Part shown: positions 23,966-35,078 of the stretch, piece by piece
Layout: every line of letters begins with the position of its first letter
Position numbering within the stretch: the stretch's first letter is position 1
Origin: Lunularia cruciata
Taxonomy: Eukaryota; Streptophyta; Marchantiopsida; Lunulariales; Lunulariaceae
Assembly: GCA_948567375.1 (NCBI GenBank)
Contig: OX419756.1
Coordinates: 67,594,333 to 67,658,332 of the forward strand
Length of the DNA: 64,000 bases
Direction: 5' to 3'
Translations under genes and position numbers: made by a program
The notes under the pieces: generated by a model
What the model was told of the DNA's origin: nothing
The model's input: only the letters and a program-made list of their open reading frames with translations
The model's database searches: none

Positions 23966-23983
23966 TCCACCCCCACCAATCCT
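23966..23983 (-). other. Polypurine tract of family E
   Basis: The minus strand reads AGGATTGGTGGGGGTGGA immediately before the LTR start TGTTGTAGGG. Position and composition fit the plus-strand priming site of an LTR retrotransposon. Confidence 0.75.
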
Positions 23984-24026
23984 GTGCAGCCACCGCTCTG
24001 CACCAGCAAGTCCGGAGTGATCAATA

Positions 24027-25700
24027 TCAGCTTTCTTTAGTGGCATCTTCTAAATCGCCTCTAGAGCTGAAGTCACAATCTCTTTCCTCCTTGGTTCCTG
24101 ATTGCTTCTTGAAAAGTTTAACCCTTTTCCCCGCATAAGGCAGACAATGTGTAGCGCCATCTAGCTCCCACACATTGTAGGTGGCATTCTCGTGAACTTT
24201 GGTAACAACAAATGGACCATGCCAATGGCGGGCAAACTTCTTGAGGATTGAATGTTGTACGTCTAGGCTATTATCAGAAATCAACACCCAATCCCCTTCA
24301 TTGATAGGCACTGGTTGCAGCCGGTGAGTCTTGTGAAAGTATACCTTGTTCCTCAGCTGTGCTTCCTTCACCTTCTTGCGTACCTCCTGTATTGTCTGTG
24401 GTGTCAGGTTAAAGTGCAAAATCAATTCCTCTGTAGACACGTTATCCTCCCACTGAATAGTTCTCCAACTAACAATGTCCTCTTCCATAGGCATAATAGG
24501 TAAGTGCCCTGATACTAATTCAGCAGGCGGCATTCTAGTCACCGAGCTGCAAGTCAACCTATCAGCCATAAGCGCTAAGGGCAGCAAATCAGACCATCTG
24601 TATGTCTCACCTTGGCAAGCCTTCACCAAAGCATTCACTATCGGCGGATGACCTCATTCACTCTTGCCATTGGCTTCCGGATTATAGTCAGTAGTTAGGT
24701 TCAGTTTGATGTTGAACTTAGCAAAGAAGTCAGTTACTTCCCTTGCATCCAACTCTCCTTGATCTGCCCTCATCCGGTAGAGCACCTCCGTGCCTAGCAA
24801 TGATATCCTCTAAGACAAATTGACATACTTGTTGGGTATGTGTAGACAACAATGCTCTTCCTTCCACATAATTAGACAGATCTTCCATAGATAGTACTAG
24901 ATATTTAGCTCCTTGGACTCCTAAAGGCATATGAACCAAGTCCAGAACCCATTGAAAATGAAGATTAAGCAGATAAGTAGGCTTCAAACCATCTATGTGC
25001 CTTTCCTTGGAGTAGATCTGATAGATTTCATAGGTTTCCACATACCGCCATACCTCTGTAGAAGTACCTAGCCACCAATACAAACCCCAAATGTGCTCGT
25101 ATGTACCCTGAACCCCACGATGTCCGGCAGCATTCGCATCATGCAACTCCCGTAGCACTCTTTGCTTTGTCTCCTCATCTCCCAACACTCTCAATGGAAC
25201 ACCAGAGCTGCTCTTGGGCCTTTGCCAGAGATACCTGTCCTTCAACAAAAAATTGCTAGACTTCCTTCTTATCTTTTCAAACTCTTCCTTAGTCCATTCT
25301 GAGTTTTTCTCTAGAGTACTAAGATATTTTCCAACAACTTGAAGATCATCCTTGTACAGTCCTTCTTTAAAGGGTAAGTTCAAGTCCAGCTCATGCACAT
25401 CCCCCATATTGTCATTCTCAACTCCTTCATAACATGCTATAGACAACATATCAGCTATTGGATTGTCCTTCCCATCTATGTGCCTTAGCTCTGGATTAAA
25501 CATCGAATGAATGTTATCCAACGCAACATGGCAATGTCTGGAGTGTCACAATTGGCAACCATTTCAAGTAGCGGCAAGCAATCTATCTCTAGGATGACAA
25601 AGGTACCAATAAGGCAGTTCCTATCCTATCTTAGCGCTATCTTGGCACCCCACAATTCCCGTTTGATTTGAGGGTACCTCTGTTGCCATTCTGTGAAGAT
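24027..25700 (-). pseudogene. Family E Ty3 integrase
   Basis: Minus strand. The N-terminal zinc-binding region keeps its His pair in LRELHDANAAGHRGVQGTYE, but the following Cys positions read as Tyr (TYEIYQIYSK). The core begins FQWVLDLVHMPLG with the first Asp and continues YLVLSMEDLSNYVEGRALLS (frame 24,730-25,521). A stop and frame change near 24,640-24,780 precede the segment with the catalytic Glu. The C-terminal frame 24,027-24,638 has WSDLLPLALMADRLTCSSVT and the closing VHENATYNVWELDGATHCLP. The body resembles integrases I recall from fungal and other non-flowering-plant Ty3 elements more than family A or D; that is inference. No chromodomain is visible after it. Confidence 0.85.
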
Positions 25701-26900
25701 CCTTGCTCCAAACCTAGCTGCAAATCTGCTACCAGCAGCGTAGGGACTTGAGTCAACCGTAACTATGATTGGTCACCCACAGTGGTAGTCAAGCAGGTGG
25801 AGCACAGGTGGGTTTTGTAATGCTTTCTTCAGTTTTGCCATAGCAACCAAATGTTCCAGCCTCCAGACAAATCTGGTCCTTTTCCTCAAAAGCTAGTAGA
25901 GCGGCTCTACAACATGACCAAAGTGCGGAATCCAAATACGGTAGAAAACACATGCTCCTAAGAACCTTCTTACCTCTTGAACCGAGGAACAGTCCTTGAT
26001 CTTCTTGATTATGTCCATCTTCTCTAGATTTGGCTTCCTCCCATGCAAGCCACACAAGTGTCCCACCACAAGGATTTCTCCAAGTCCAAATGCCGACTTC
26101 TCTCTAGAGAGAGTCACCCCCGCTTCCATCAACCTTTTCAGTATCACTTCCACATCCTAAATATGATCCATGACAAACCTCCTAATAATTCCATCCATCA
26201 AAGTTTCATCCTTCTCGCTCTCTGTGTAGCCCTTGACAGATATGTCATCCACAAATGGAAGGGTCTTCTCAGGGATAAAAGATTGCAGAATTTGATTCAT
26301 AGTGCTTTGCATACGCGCCACAAAGTTAGTAGCCCCCATCAAGAGAGTACACATATGCATCAATCTTAATGGTGTTTGCATTGTGGTTATGTCTTGGCTC
26401 CTTCAGCAAGCTGAAACTGATCATAACCTAAATACAAATCTCCTATAGAGTAAACTGCCCTTCCTGCAAACTCCTCAACGAATTCATCCACAGCTGGTCC
26501 TACACCAGAATTCTGGATTGTTACCTTATTTGGCGGTTCCATATCATGCATGAACCGCAACTTACCATTTTTCTTCCGGACTATGAAGTAGCGATTTGAG
26601 TATGGTGCTTTTGATGGTTCTAAAATCTTTGCCTGAACTTTCTCCTTCAATAGCTCTGTCAGCTAGGGCAAAAGTGCCTTTGGCACCGGAATTGGTCTCA
26701 GATCCCACGGTACATGCGGAATCGTGAAAATTAACATCAGTGTGACTTCCTACGGGTTCCCACACCCGATCTCCTTGATCTTGAAAGCAAATGCTTTCCC
26801 ACACTTACCAATCATTTCCTTAAATGCATGGCGCTCAACCTATGTCAACAAACCATTCCCTCTAACTGTAAGCTCATCCAAGGTCTCTTTAGTAAATGTA
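25701..26900 (-). pseudogene. Family E Ty3 reverse transcriptase and RNase H remnant
   Basis: The minus-strand frame 26,387-26,650 starts the RT with KILEPSKAPYSNRYFIVRKK and YSIGDLYLGYDQFQLAEG. After a frame change, 26,157-26,381 has TLPFVDDISVKGYTESEKDE, where FVDD is the polymerase box. The connection region (25,893-26,153) has GVTLSREKSAFGLGEILVVG and VQEVRRFLGACVFYRIWIPH. RNase H (25,560-25,890) is badly frameshifted. The FVDDISVKG form differs from the FLDDILIYS type of family A and FIDD of family D, marking a distinct lineage. Confidence 0.85.
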
Positions 26901-27835
26901 TGACCAATATCCTTTTCATGTCTCAATCTTGGTTCCTCTCTAGTCCTACACAATAATTCAGAAGCATCCAATGGCAATGGGACAGCATGGGACGAACCTT
27001 CTTGTCCACTCTTTTGTACCTAGTGTTACATCTCACTTCATGAACCAACTCTGAAAGTGCTTCATGAAGCTCCCTTCCTATTTCAATCACGGGTTCTCCT
27101 TTCTCTATTGCCCCGATCACCTTATAGACTGCCCTGCCTCCTCCCCAATCCTCCAGCACTCCAATGATAGTCTTGCTACAATCCATTTTCCTTGCTATTC
27201 TCAGAACTCTCTCTTTCCCTTTCATTCTTTTTTGCAAAATTGCCGAGGTGCTCCCTACGTGTGCAAAGGAAACAGTTCCACCACTCTGGATTCCCACATA
27301 GGTCCTATCAAAATAGTCTTCCTTGCTGATCTCTTGCAGTGAGATGTAGCATATGGTGCCTTGTCCTCCCACCTTTTTGACAAGACACCTAGTGGAAACC
27401 CTACCTTCCAGTAGGCTTCTCTGGATCTCTTAACTCTCTCCTGTTCCTATCGCTGCCCGGCAACACCATAGGAAATTGCACTATTTTGGTCCCGTTCTAA
27501 CTTCTAACCTTCCCCACGTGAGTCCCATTGTTTAGGACCTTGCTCTCCATTCTAAAATGAGTAATGAAGGGCTGTCCTAAGATCACCGAGTAGGGCAAAG
27601 TATCATGCACAAACACGTTGATAAGCTCTACCACATTCCCTATCTTGATTTTGACATCTGGACGACAAGCTCCCCACAACGCATTTCTTGTTCTATTCAC
27701 TGAGTTTACCTTCCAGTCTATGTCACGGTCCACCTTCTAGCACCTTTCATTGTAGACCGCCTTTGACATGAGGTTGACCTGAGATCCCGAATCAATCAGC
27801 ACTCTCACCGGGTTTTTCACTCCTTGCATCTCAAT
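26901..27835 (-). pseudogene. Family E protease and protease-RT linker
   Basis: On the minus strand near 27,790-27,830 is VRVLIDSGSQVNLMSKAVYN, a textbook retroviral-type aspartic protease active site (DSG). A stop follows near 27,738. The second half (27,497-27,733) contains VHDTLPYSVILGQPFITHFR, the conserved ILG region. The linker frame 26,923-27,372 has no recognised domain. Confidence 0.85.
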
Positions 27836-28600
27836 CTTGCACTTGCTGCAACTCCTCGCCCAAAAAGAGTCCTGTACCTCTTCCAACAAGGGCACAAAAG
27901 ACATCTCATCCTCAAGAGCAGCATCATAGACATGTGCTTCTCGGGTTTCATCCTCTGGCTTTTCCTATTCAAGCTCTAGGCCGAAAGTCCCACCTCTCTT
28001 CCAGCCTCACTCCCATCCTCGTACAACAAAGACGTGCGGTCCTTCCTTGTAGAACCATTTCTTCTTTGCCTTGACAAGGATAAGGTCTTGCACATCCTTC
28101 CTCAAGCTACCAAAGAATTCTTTGTTCGTGAAACCCGTCACCTCTTGTTTCCAGAACTTTTTGGTGATCTCTTGAGGATCAAGTTCCATTTCTATGTCCC
28201 GGCTCAACAGCCAACCCAGCCCCTTCCTAGGAGATCTCTCTCCCGGATTTTGGCTTGCTGCCCCATCTATGTCCATGTGTGACTCTTCTCCAATGCCCAA
28301 ATTCTGATCCCTACTCTTTTGTGCATTGTTGAACTGCATCTCTTTCCTTCTGACCTGCCTCCTCTCCGGTTCCACTCGCTATTGCTTTTCCCTTGCCTGC
28401 CCTTCACTCTCTATCTGTTGGTCAGATTTTTGTTTGTCTTCCACCATAGCATCCCAAGTGGCACCAACTTCCATAATGATGGCAGTTATTGCCACCGGCA
28501 CATCCCACCCCGACTTCCTTCGGACCTGCTCTGCAAGTCTCTTCTTCTCAACTTCTCATAGGTTTGCAAATTGCTTCACTTCGCTCATTGCACTATACAC
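27836..28600 (-). pseudogene. Family E gag C-terminal part, truncated
   Basis: Minus-strand frames 28,007-28,375 and its continuation to about 28,600 encode a basic and acidic protein including ITKKFWKQEVTGFTNKEFFG and KKKWFYKEGPHVFVVRGWE. There are stops near 28,375 and 28,555. It precedes the protease as gag should, but I see no zinc knuckle and the N-terminus and 5' LTR are missing: family C sequence in the opposite orientation begins within about 30 bp. Confidence 0.55.
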
Positions 28601-28629
28601 TCGGAGTTACGGAGTGGTAGGGCTGTTAT

Positions 28630-29260
28630 GGCAGGTAGTAGAGGAGCTCCAGTTCATGGAGGACAAGGTGGGTAGAGGTGGTGGTAGAGGATCTACACCT
28701 AGTAGGGGTATAGTACTTGCCCTTACTTCTAACACAGCTATGGCTACTCGTTGAGCAATTGGAGCAATTGGAGCAGAGATTGGCTAGTATGGCTATTGCT
28801 AAGAGGAGATCAGATTCGGGTGCTGAGGCTTCCACCTCATATGCTGGTGATAGAGATGCTTTGGACTTCATGTGCAGAGCAGCACAAGTGGATGCATCTG
28901 CAGTAGTGACTAGGAGTGCAGTACGTGCTCTAGAGCCTAGAGGAGCATCAGTGGAGTTGGACCCACAAAGAGGAGAGGTTAGGAGACAGGTCAGACTTCC
29001 CCAGTCTTTCACGCTATATGAGGTATTGCAGATGACATCCATGGTTCCTAGACATCCCAGTGTAGATGTGGTAGGTGGTGATGGAGTGCATGATGGACTA
29101 CCTGCTAGTCAACCACCTACTACTACACAGATTGAGTCTAGCATGATGTTGGCAACGGCTCCGCTGATTATGCGGCATCCTTTGTTTTTGGCCAGAGTGA
29201 CATGTTTACATTGGGAGTTCACCCAACCCAGTGTTCTAGTTGGCTGCCACACTGTGTGAG
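28630..29260 (+). pseudogene. Family C gag-like N-terminal region
   Basis: Starting at the ATG near 28,630 the frame has a Gly/Arg-rich beginning (MAGSRGAPVHGGQGG), broken by a stop and shift, then a 180-residue frame (28,717-29,259) with QLEQLEQRLASMAIAKRRSD, a probable coiled coil, and RQVRLPQSFTLYEVLQMTSM. I cannot match it to a gag family and see no CCHC knuckle. The call rests on its position just upstream of the protease. Confidence 0.5.
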
Positions 29261-29960
29261 AGTAGGGATGGTGCGGTTCCTACTACTAGAGCAGAGGTGG
29301 TTGGTAGTGGAGCTGACTTGGTTGAGGAGCATGGGATCCAGTCAGCGACCAATGGTTTATGGCAGGCAATAGTGGCTAGGCTGGAGGAGTTGCCATCTAG
29401 ACCGGCCTTTGAGATAGTGCAGTTTACACCTGGTGTTGTCCTATTGGATAACCAAAGGGGGATTTTCCATTTGGTGGGACCTTCAGGGAAGATCTATACA
29501 CCACAAAGAGTCTTGTTAGACTCAGGTACGTAGCCCCTTATGTTGGGGAAGACTGTAGTTGTTGGTCTGGAGTTATGGAAGACCAATGTGGAGAGGTATC
29601 TATTTCATATCCAAACATCTCTAGGTGGTGGTTTGACATAGTACATCCCACGTGGGGAGCTTGTTGTCCAGGTTCAGCCTAGTCATCTGACTGATAGCTC
29701 GATGGTGAGAGCTCAAGCTATTGTGACAATAGTTGAGTCATATGATGTGCTAGTTGGGGAAGCATTGTTATACCCCATGGGTTTTAGCATTGACTATTGG
29801 GAGGAGATAATCTCTTATAGACCTGGTTGGCAATCTGGTGAGGGGCGGGTATGTCACCTACTAGTACGCTTCATAGTGGCAGTCTTGGCTCACTACAATC
29901 CGGGACCATGGCAGCATCAGTTTTAGCTTTCAGTGGTACAGTGTCTTGGCATGGTGACTT
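29261..29960 (+). pseudogene. Family C aspartic protease
   Basis: Frame 29,240-29,533 contains FEIVQFTPGVVLLDNQRGIF and ends in RVLLDSGT followed by TAG. The DSG triad is the active site, and the stop (TAG) is one transition from CAG. The second half continues in 29,702-29,926 with VTIVESYDVLVGEALLYPMG, corresponding to the conserved hydrophobic-Leu-Gly region. The domain would process the element polyprotein. Confidence 0.75.
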
Positions 29961-31263
29961 GTTGGAAGGGAACACTCATGCAGAGGATACTCTAGTACCA
30001 AAGGAGATCACTTGGCTTTGGAGTACGAGTGGGATTGTTCCATCCATCTTGGATGTTCCATTGTGGAGTTCCAAGGAGGCCTTACAACAACATGCAGATC
30101 AATTGGTGCAGCAGGCTTGGAGTGGAGCCTTCATACCATCAGGAGTTGAGTGTGAGGATGAGCCTCCAGAGGCGATTGCTTTGAAACCTCTAGATACCAC
30201 ACTCATTGCTTGGCAATATCTAGTAGAGGGGATATGCCTATTGGAGTTGTTTGGTGGGATCAACACTGGACTAGCTACGGTGTTATAGGCGGGTATCCGA
30301 GTATAGAGGTGCTTGTATGTAGAGAGAGATGAGACTGCTAGGCAAGTCTCTCTACATCATGTGGCACACTTGGCCTATCAGTTTTCCAAGTTATTACCGA
30401 TGTCAGCAATCAAAGGTTACCATAAGGCCCTACCATCAGACATTTCCTTACTGAGGGTGCATGACCTAGAGGGACATGGGCCTATTCACTTGGTGATTTC
30501 AGGATGGCCATGTCAAGGACACACACGTGCGGGCCATGGTTTGGGTCATCAGGATCCTTGTTTTGGTGTGTTTTGGGAGATGTTACGGATATTACAACAT
30601 CTCTAGGTTCATCAATTTGTTTCTTTAGCTTACCTTTTGGAGAACGTTCCTTTGATGGGTGATTCTTGCACCAGAGTGGTGGTGAGTACACATCAGGTCC
30701 ATTCTTGGATGGGACCTGCTATATTTTTAGATGCAGTCAGAGTGGGATCACAGGCTCATCGTCTTCGTCTTTGGTGGACGAATGTCTTACCCAAAGAGGT
30801 TCTACAGCATGCTTATGATGGGATTTAGTGACCACATCCTTGTTGATGATATCTTGGATGTTGGGCGTCAGTCTCAAACAGTGGTAGTGGCTGATAGGTC
30901 ACCTGTGGCAGTGGTGAACCTAGTTGCCTTGAGCCGCATTTCCCAAATTCATGAGTTTCCTAAGCTCTCATGCCTTTTGAGAGGGAGGACCGGGACTTGT
31001 TTAGGACTCACAGTTACATCAGTTGGTGGAGCCCAATGCTGATGAGAGAGAGTGGATGGTGGGTTTTCGCACCGGTATTACCGCTATTCCAACAATATCA
31101 GAGGCATCTAGGCTATAGGTATTAGGTCAGGCTATGGACCTGAACTGTTTGACCTGGATTGTGAGCCTTGGCTTGGCAGAGCAGCGTAGGATGTGCTTGA
31201 TAGGCATCACCACTTGGACACTTGTGAGCCCTGTTCCTATCGAGACAATTCAAGCACATGGTG
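29961..31263 (+). pseudogene. C5-cytosine DNA methyltransferase domain carried by family C
   Basis: All key motifs of a DNA (cytosine-5) methyltransferase occur in normal order. Motif I, ICLLELFGGINTGLATVL, is the SAM-binding site at 30,232-30,285. Motif II, YVERDETARQVS, is near 30,320-30,355. Motif IV, ISGWPCQGHTRAGHG, has the catalytic Cys codon at 30,511. Motif VI, AYLLENVP, has the catalytic Glu at 30,640-30,642. Motif VIII is the Q-x-x-R-x-R type QAHRLRLWWTN at 30,751-30,783. Motif IX/X-like segments are EREWMVGFRTGITAIP and VLGQAMDLNCLTWIVSLGLA, about 31,045-31,175. Motifs I to VIII share one frame, broken only by TAG stops at 30,286, 30,304 and 30,604, each explicable as CAG-to-TAG; frameshifts follow near 30,820 and 30,985. 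The unpermuted order rules out a DRM type. There is no BAH domain or chromodomain. It lies between protease and RT. Confidence 0.92.
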
Positions 31264-31689
31264 TGTAACAATATGGAGTTTAGCGACAAAGTCAGTCAGG
31301 CTCATGAAGTAGCACATAAGACAAATTAGCCTAGAATATTCCGAAAGTATCTAGGAAGCTTCTTGGGAAGCTTCCCAGTTAGCTTAGCTTGCACCTTAAG
31401 TAAGTAGCTTCTAGAAGGAAGCTTCTAGAAGCTTCCAACTAGCTTAGCTTACACGCCAAGTAGACGGTTTCTAGAAGGAAGCTTCTTGAGAAGCTTCCTA
31501 GTTAACTTGGCTTGCACTCTAAGAAAGCGGCTTGAGGAAGCTTCTTGAGAAGCTTCTCAAGGGCCCTGTATGCTACCTATAAATACCAAAGCCAAAGCTC
31601 ATACTAGGCATTCGGAGTTTCCTCTCATTCAAATGTCCCAATGTGAGTTTCCATTCTCCTATTTCTCTTCTCGGTTTTGGTCTTTTACA
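31264..31689 (+). repeat. Element B 5' LTR, 426 bp
   Basis: Begins TGTAACAATATGGAGTTTAG and ends GGTCTTTTACA. It is built from many AAGCTTC/GAAGCTT and CTAGAAG blocks, giving several nearly palindromic stretches. A TATA-like 'ctataaatacc' lies near 31,575. Compared with the 3' LTR it has two extra segments of 12 and 14 bp, both at these short repeats. Confidence 0.93.
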
Positions 31690-31690
31690 T

Positions 31691-31702
31691 TGGTATCAGA
31701 GC
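31691..31702 (+). other. Primer binding site for initiator Met tRNA
   Basis: TGGTATCAGAGC lies one base after the 5' LTR end. It is complementary to the 3' end of plant initiator methionine tRNA, the usual primer of many plant LTR retrotransposons. Confidence 0.92.
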
Positions 31703-31958
31703 AAAAATGGGATGGATGGAATTTATGGACCACCAAATCCACTTCCGCCAAACCATTGGGACTTTCATGTCTAGATATTACCAAAGCATCATTTCACACA
31801 ATTTATCACCTCACGCTTTGGGTAGGATTTTCTACATATGATCATCGTGTTAGAGGAACCCATGATACTTCCAGTTGCAACTTATGGAGAATGGTGGACG
31901 TGTTGTATCTATGTGTTAATCAACTAGATAAATTGAGGGTAGTGGAATAGAGTAGTAG

Positions 31959-32510
31959 CAATGGCGGCAATACCGGATGTTATCCTTGCAATGCAACAAC
32001 AAATCAAGCATCTTACTCGATTGTTGGATGAACGAGACCAGCAATAACGAGAACAGATAGACAGAGCGCCAGTTTGAGATGGAGAAGATCACATTCGATT
32101 TCCGAAACCCAAGGTGTTTGAAGGCAAGAATCTTCCATGCACAATGGAGAATTTTTTGTTTGACGGTGAACGTTACTTTGAAGCCACTAATCTTCAAGAC
32201 GAGCAGAAATAAATTCTCTTGGCTTCTAGCCAGTTGGATGGTGTGGCAAAACTTTGGTGGTGATTCCGAGTAGAAAGAGCTGAACGACAAATTGTTACAC
32301 CGATTTTGACATGGGCAGAATTCAAGGATGCAATACTTGGTCGATTTTAGACTATAAATGCCACGCAAGCTACACGAGATAAATTGGTAGAGTTAAGGTA
32401 GATTGGCCTAGTGAGAAGCTACATCACACAATTTTAGAATATCATCATGCAAATTCTAGATATCCAAGAAGGTGAAGTTTTGGATCAATTTGTGCAAGGA
32501 TTGAAGTCAC
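31959..32510 (+). pseudogene. Element B gag N-terminal half
   Basis: From the ATG near 31,962 the frame reads IPDVILAMQQQIKHLTRLLD, a likely coiled coil. It then contains FPKPKVFEGKNLPCTMENFL and KLWWRFRVERAERQIVTPIL, the pattern of Ty3 gag capsid. Stops near 32,047, 32,078 and 32,210 and small shifts interrupt it. It ends abruptly at the fusion to RT near 32,510, so no zinc knuckle remains. Confidence 0.75.
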
Positions 32511-33535
32511 CATGCTTGATCAATTAAGTGGAGCATGCTGCTTTTCCAAGCTAGATCTTCATAGCGGCTATTGGCAAAGTCCTATTGAAGGAGAAGACGT
32601 GAAAAAGACTGCCTTTTGCACAAGGTATGGACATTTTGAGTGGAGAGTTCTACCTTTCGGACTCACTAATGCTCCAATAGTCTTCATGGATCAGATGCAT
32701 CGGGTATTGGAGGGACTATTGGATCAGTCTGTGGAAGTGTTCTTAGATGATATCTTAATCTATAGTAGGACTGAGGCAGAACATAGGAATCATGTGCGAG
32801 AAGTCCTAAGATGACTACAATAGTGGAAATTTTACTACAAGAAGTCAAAGTGTGCTTTTTGGCAGAAAGAGGTTACCTTCTTGGGTCATAAGATCTCATC
32901 AGAGGAGATCGAGATGGAAGAAGAGAAGATCAAGGCCATTACTGATTGGTCTACCCCAAAGGATGCTACCGAAGTACGAGCATTCAATGGATTGGCCAAT
33001 TTTTACCGACGGTTCATCCACTATTATGCTCACGTGGCTGCACCATTGACTGACCTCTTGGGAAAGAACTCGAGCTTCCAATGGACCACCAAGCATGAAG
33101 AAGCATTCCAAAAGTTAAAGCATATGGTGTCTTCAAGACCCATTCTTCAACCATATGATCCTCAACTACCTTGCGTGGTTGATTTTGATGCTTCTAACTT
33201 TGCAATTGGAGCTGTGTTGCAATAGGAATTTCTAGATGGACTACATCCTATTGCCTTTGGGTCTCACCGACTAAATATAGCTGAAAGAAATTACTCTGCT
33301 CGAGATCGGGAACAACTTGCAATGGTATATGCCACCAAGGTATGGAGGCATTATCTCTTGGGGAAACAAGTGATCATGTGAACTGATCACAAGCCATTGT
33401 TGCAGACCTTACACCTAGAGCACATGAAGAGTCGACATCATCGATGGGAAGAGCAACTCCAATTGTTCGACATCAAACTTGAGTACAAACCAGGTCAGTT
33501 CCATGTCATCCCTGATGCTCTATAACGACGACCTG
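32511..33535 (+). pseudogene. Element B reverse transcriptase (partial) and RNase H
   Basis: Frame 32,512-32,814 starts mid RT with [20 protein letters not shown], then [20 protein letters not shown] and the polymerase box [11 protein letters not shown]. The connection and RNase H follow in 32,881-33,225 with NFYRRFIHYYAHVAAPLTDL and CVVDFDASNFAIGAVLQ, a catalytic Asp region. Further RNase H sequence with HRLNIAERNYSARDREQLAM runs to about 33,400. TAG and TGA stops occur at about 32,812, 33,223 and 33,379. Confidence 0.9.
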
Positions 33536-34870
33536 ATTTGAAGTCTCTTCCTCTCATTGCGGCAGCAATTACAACGGTGTCAATTGATCCCAAGATTCAT
33601 AACAAGTTTTGGTTAGCTCTACAACAAGATCCCTTCTTCCAAATGGTACATGGTCGGCTAACAACAGGTGACAAGGAGTACAACACCTTCTCCTTCAAGG
33701 AAGGCCTTCTATTCCATGCGGACCGGATCTATGTTCCAGCCAAAGGTGATCTTCGACTTGTGCGCCTTCAAGAAGCCCATGATTTACCCATTGCTGGTCA
33801 CATGGGTGTGGACAAGACCTTGGGTACACTCCAACGTCAATGGTGGTGGCCCAACATGACACGGGATGTTCAAGAATTTGTCTGATCGTGTGAGAGCTGC
33901 CAACGTAACAAGGCCAGCAACCAGAAGCCGGGTAGACTCCTTCGACCGCTTGCCGTTCCATCAGCTCATTGGGAGCATGTGAGCTTGGACCTCATCACAT
34001 CCTTGCCAAAGACAAAACAAGGACACACCTCCATTGTGGTGTTTGTGGATAAGCTTAGTAAGCAAATCTACTTGGCACCAACCTGTGATACCGTGGATAC
34101 TCCAATCTTAGCACAAATCTACTTTGACAATGTCTTCAAGCATCATGGAATGCCACGCGTACTCATCTCCAACCGTGATCCTCGCTTTACCGGGAAGTTT
34201 GGCAAGCACTCTTTCAGATACTCGGCACCAAGCTTGCTTTGTCCACGGCCTATCATCCTTAAATTGATGGACAAACCAAATGTGCAAATCGTACATTGGA
34301 GGATATGTTCCGTGCCTTTGTCAATGTACACCATACCAATTGGGATGAATGCCTTGTCGCTGCCAAATTTGCCTACAACAATTCCAAACAGGCAGGCATC
34401 GGATTCTCTCCTTTCATTCTCAATTTTGGCCAAGATCTGCTTGTTCCAGATTCTCTTCTTGCTCCCCCTCCATCTCAGGTTCCTCATACTTCCACATTCT
34501 TGACCACTATATCCCAATCTCTCCAACAAGCCAACTCTCACCTCCTTGTTGCTCAGAATCACCAAAAACAATATGTGGACCACCATTGTCGACATCTCAC
34601 CTTTGAAGTTGGTGATAAAGTTATGTTATCTTCTAGTAACCTCCTTCTCCCGCTTGATACCCAAGTTTGTAAACTTGCCCCTAATTGGATAGGACCCTTT
34701 GATATCACCCAAATTGTCTCTCCTGTTGCTTATCATCTTGCCTTGCCTTGTCACATGCGTATCCATCCTGTCTTTCATCTTTCCAAGTTGAAACCCTTTG
34801 TTCCTAACCCCTCTTCCTTTTCCTCTTGAGTCCAACCTCCCCCTCTTACTATCCCTATCAATGATCATGA
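33536..34870 (+). pseudogene. Element B integrase
   Basis: The zinc-binding region has HDLPIAGHMGVDKTLGTLQR (frame 33,538-33,885); the Cys pair lies just after a TGA near 33,883. The core begins MSLDLITSLPKTKQGHTSIV with the first Asp (33,979 onward) and reaches PRVLISNRDPRFTGKF near the second Asp. A frameshift near 34,235 moves the frame, and the C-terminal part continues in 34,296-34,829 with SKQAGIGFSPFILNFGQDLL and FHLSKLKPFVPNP. The middle catalytic Glu lies in the shifted stretch. Confidence 0.88.
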
Positions 34871-35030
34871 GGAGTACGAAGTTGATTGTATCCTTGCGCG
34901 TCGCCACATTCAACGAGGCCGTCGCCAACATACGGAGTATAAGGTCCTTTGGAAAGGGAATCCCCTTCATGATGCCACTTGGGAATCTCTTTCTCACCTC
35001 CATAATTCACAGACAGCCATCTAGGAATTT
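34871..35030 (+). pseudogene. Element B chromodomain
   Basis: After the integrase the plus strand encodes EEYEVDCILARRHIQRG and, soon after, EYKVLWKGNPLHDATWES. These are the hallmarks of a chromodomain (first beta strand, then the Y-x-V-x-W-x-G and W-E segments). The frame is open between about 34,860 and 35,023, where TAG follows. Such domains bind methylated histone tails and steer chromovirus integration; this makes families A and B chromoviruses. Confidence 0.87.
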
Positions 35031-35078
35031 GAAGCTTCACTGGCGACGAGGACGTCACCAACTAGCGGCATGGGAATA

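Noticed and set aside
29961..31263. The methyltransferase as an independent host gene (DRM, CMT or MET1) beside a retroelement
   Set aside because: Motif order is not permuted as in DRM, BAH and chromodomain are absent, it has no separate promoter or 5' region, and protease and RT frame it on the same strand. A genome-wide copy survey would settle this.
34871..35030. A host chromodomain gene
   Set aside because: It is the C-terminus of the element B integrase and lies just before the 3' LTR, as in chromoviruses.
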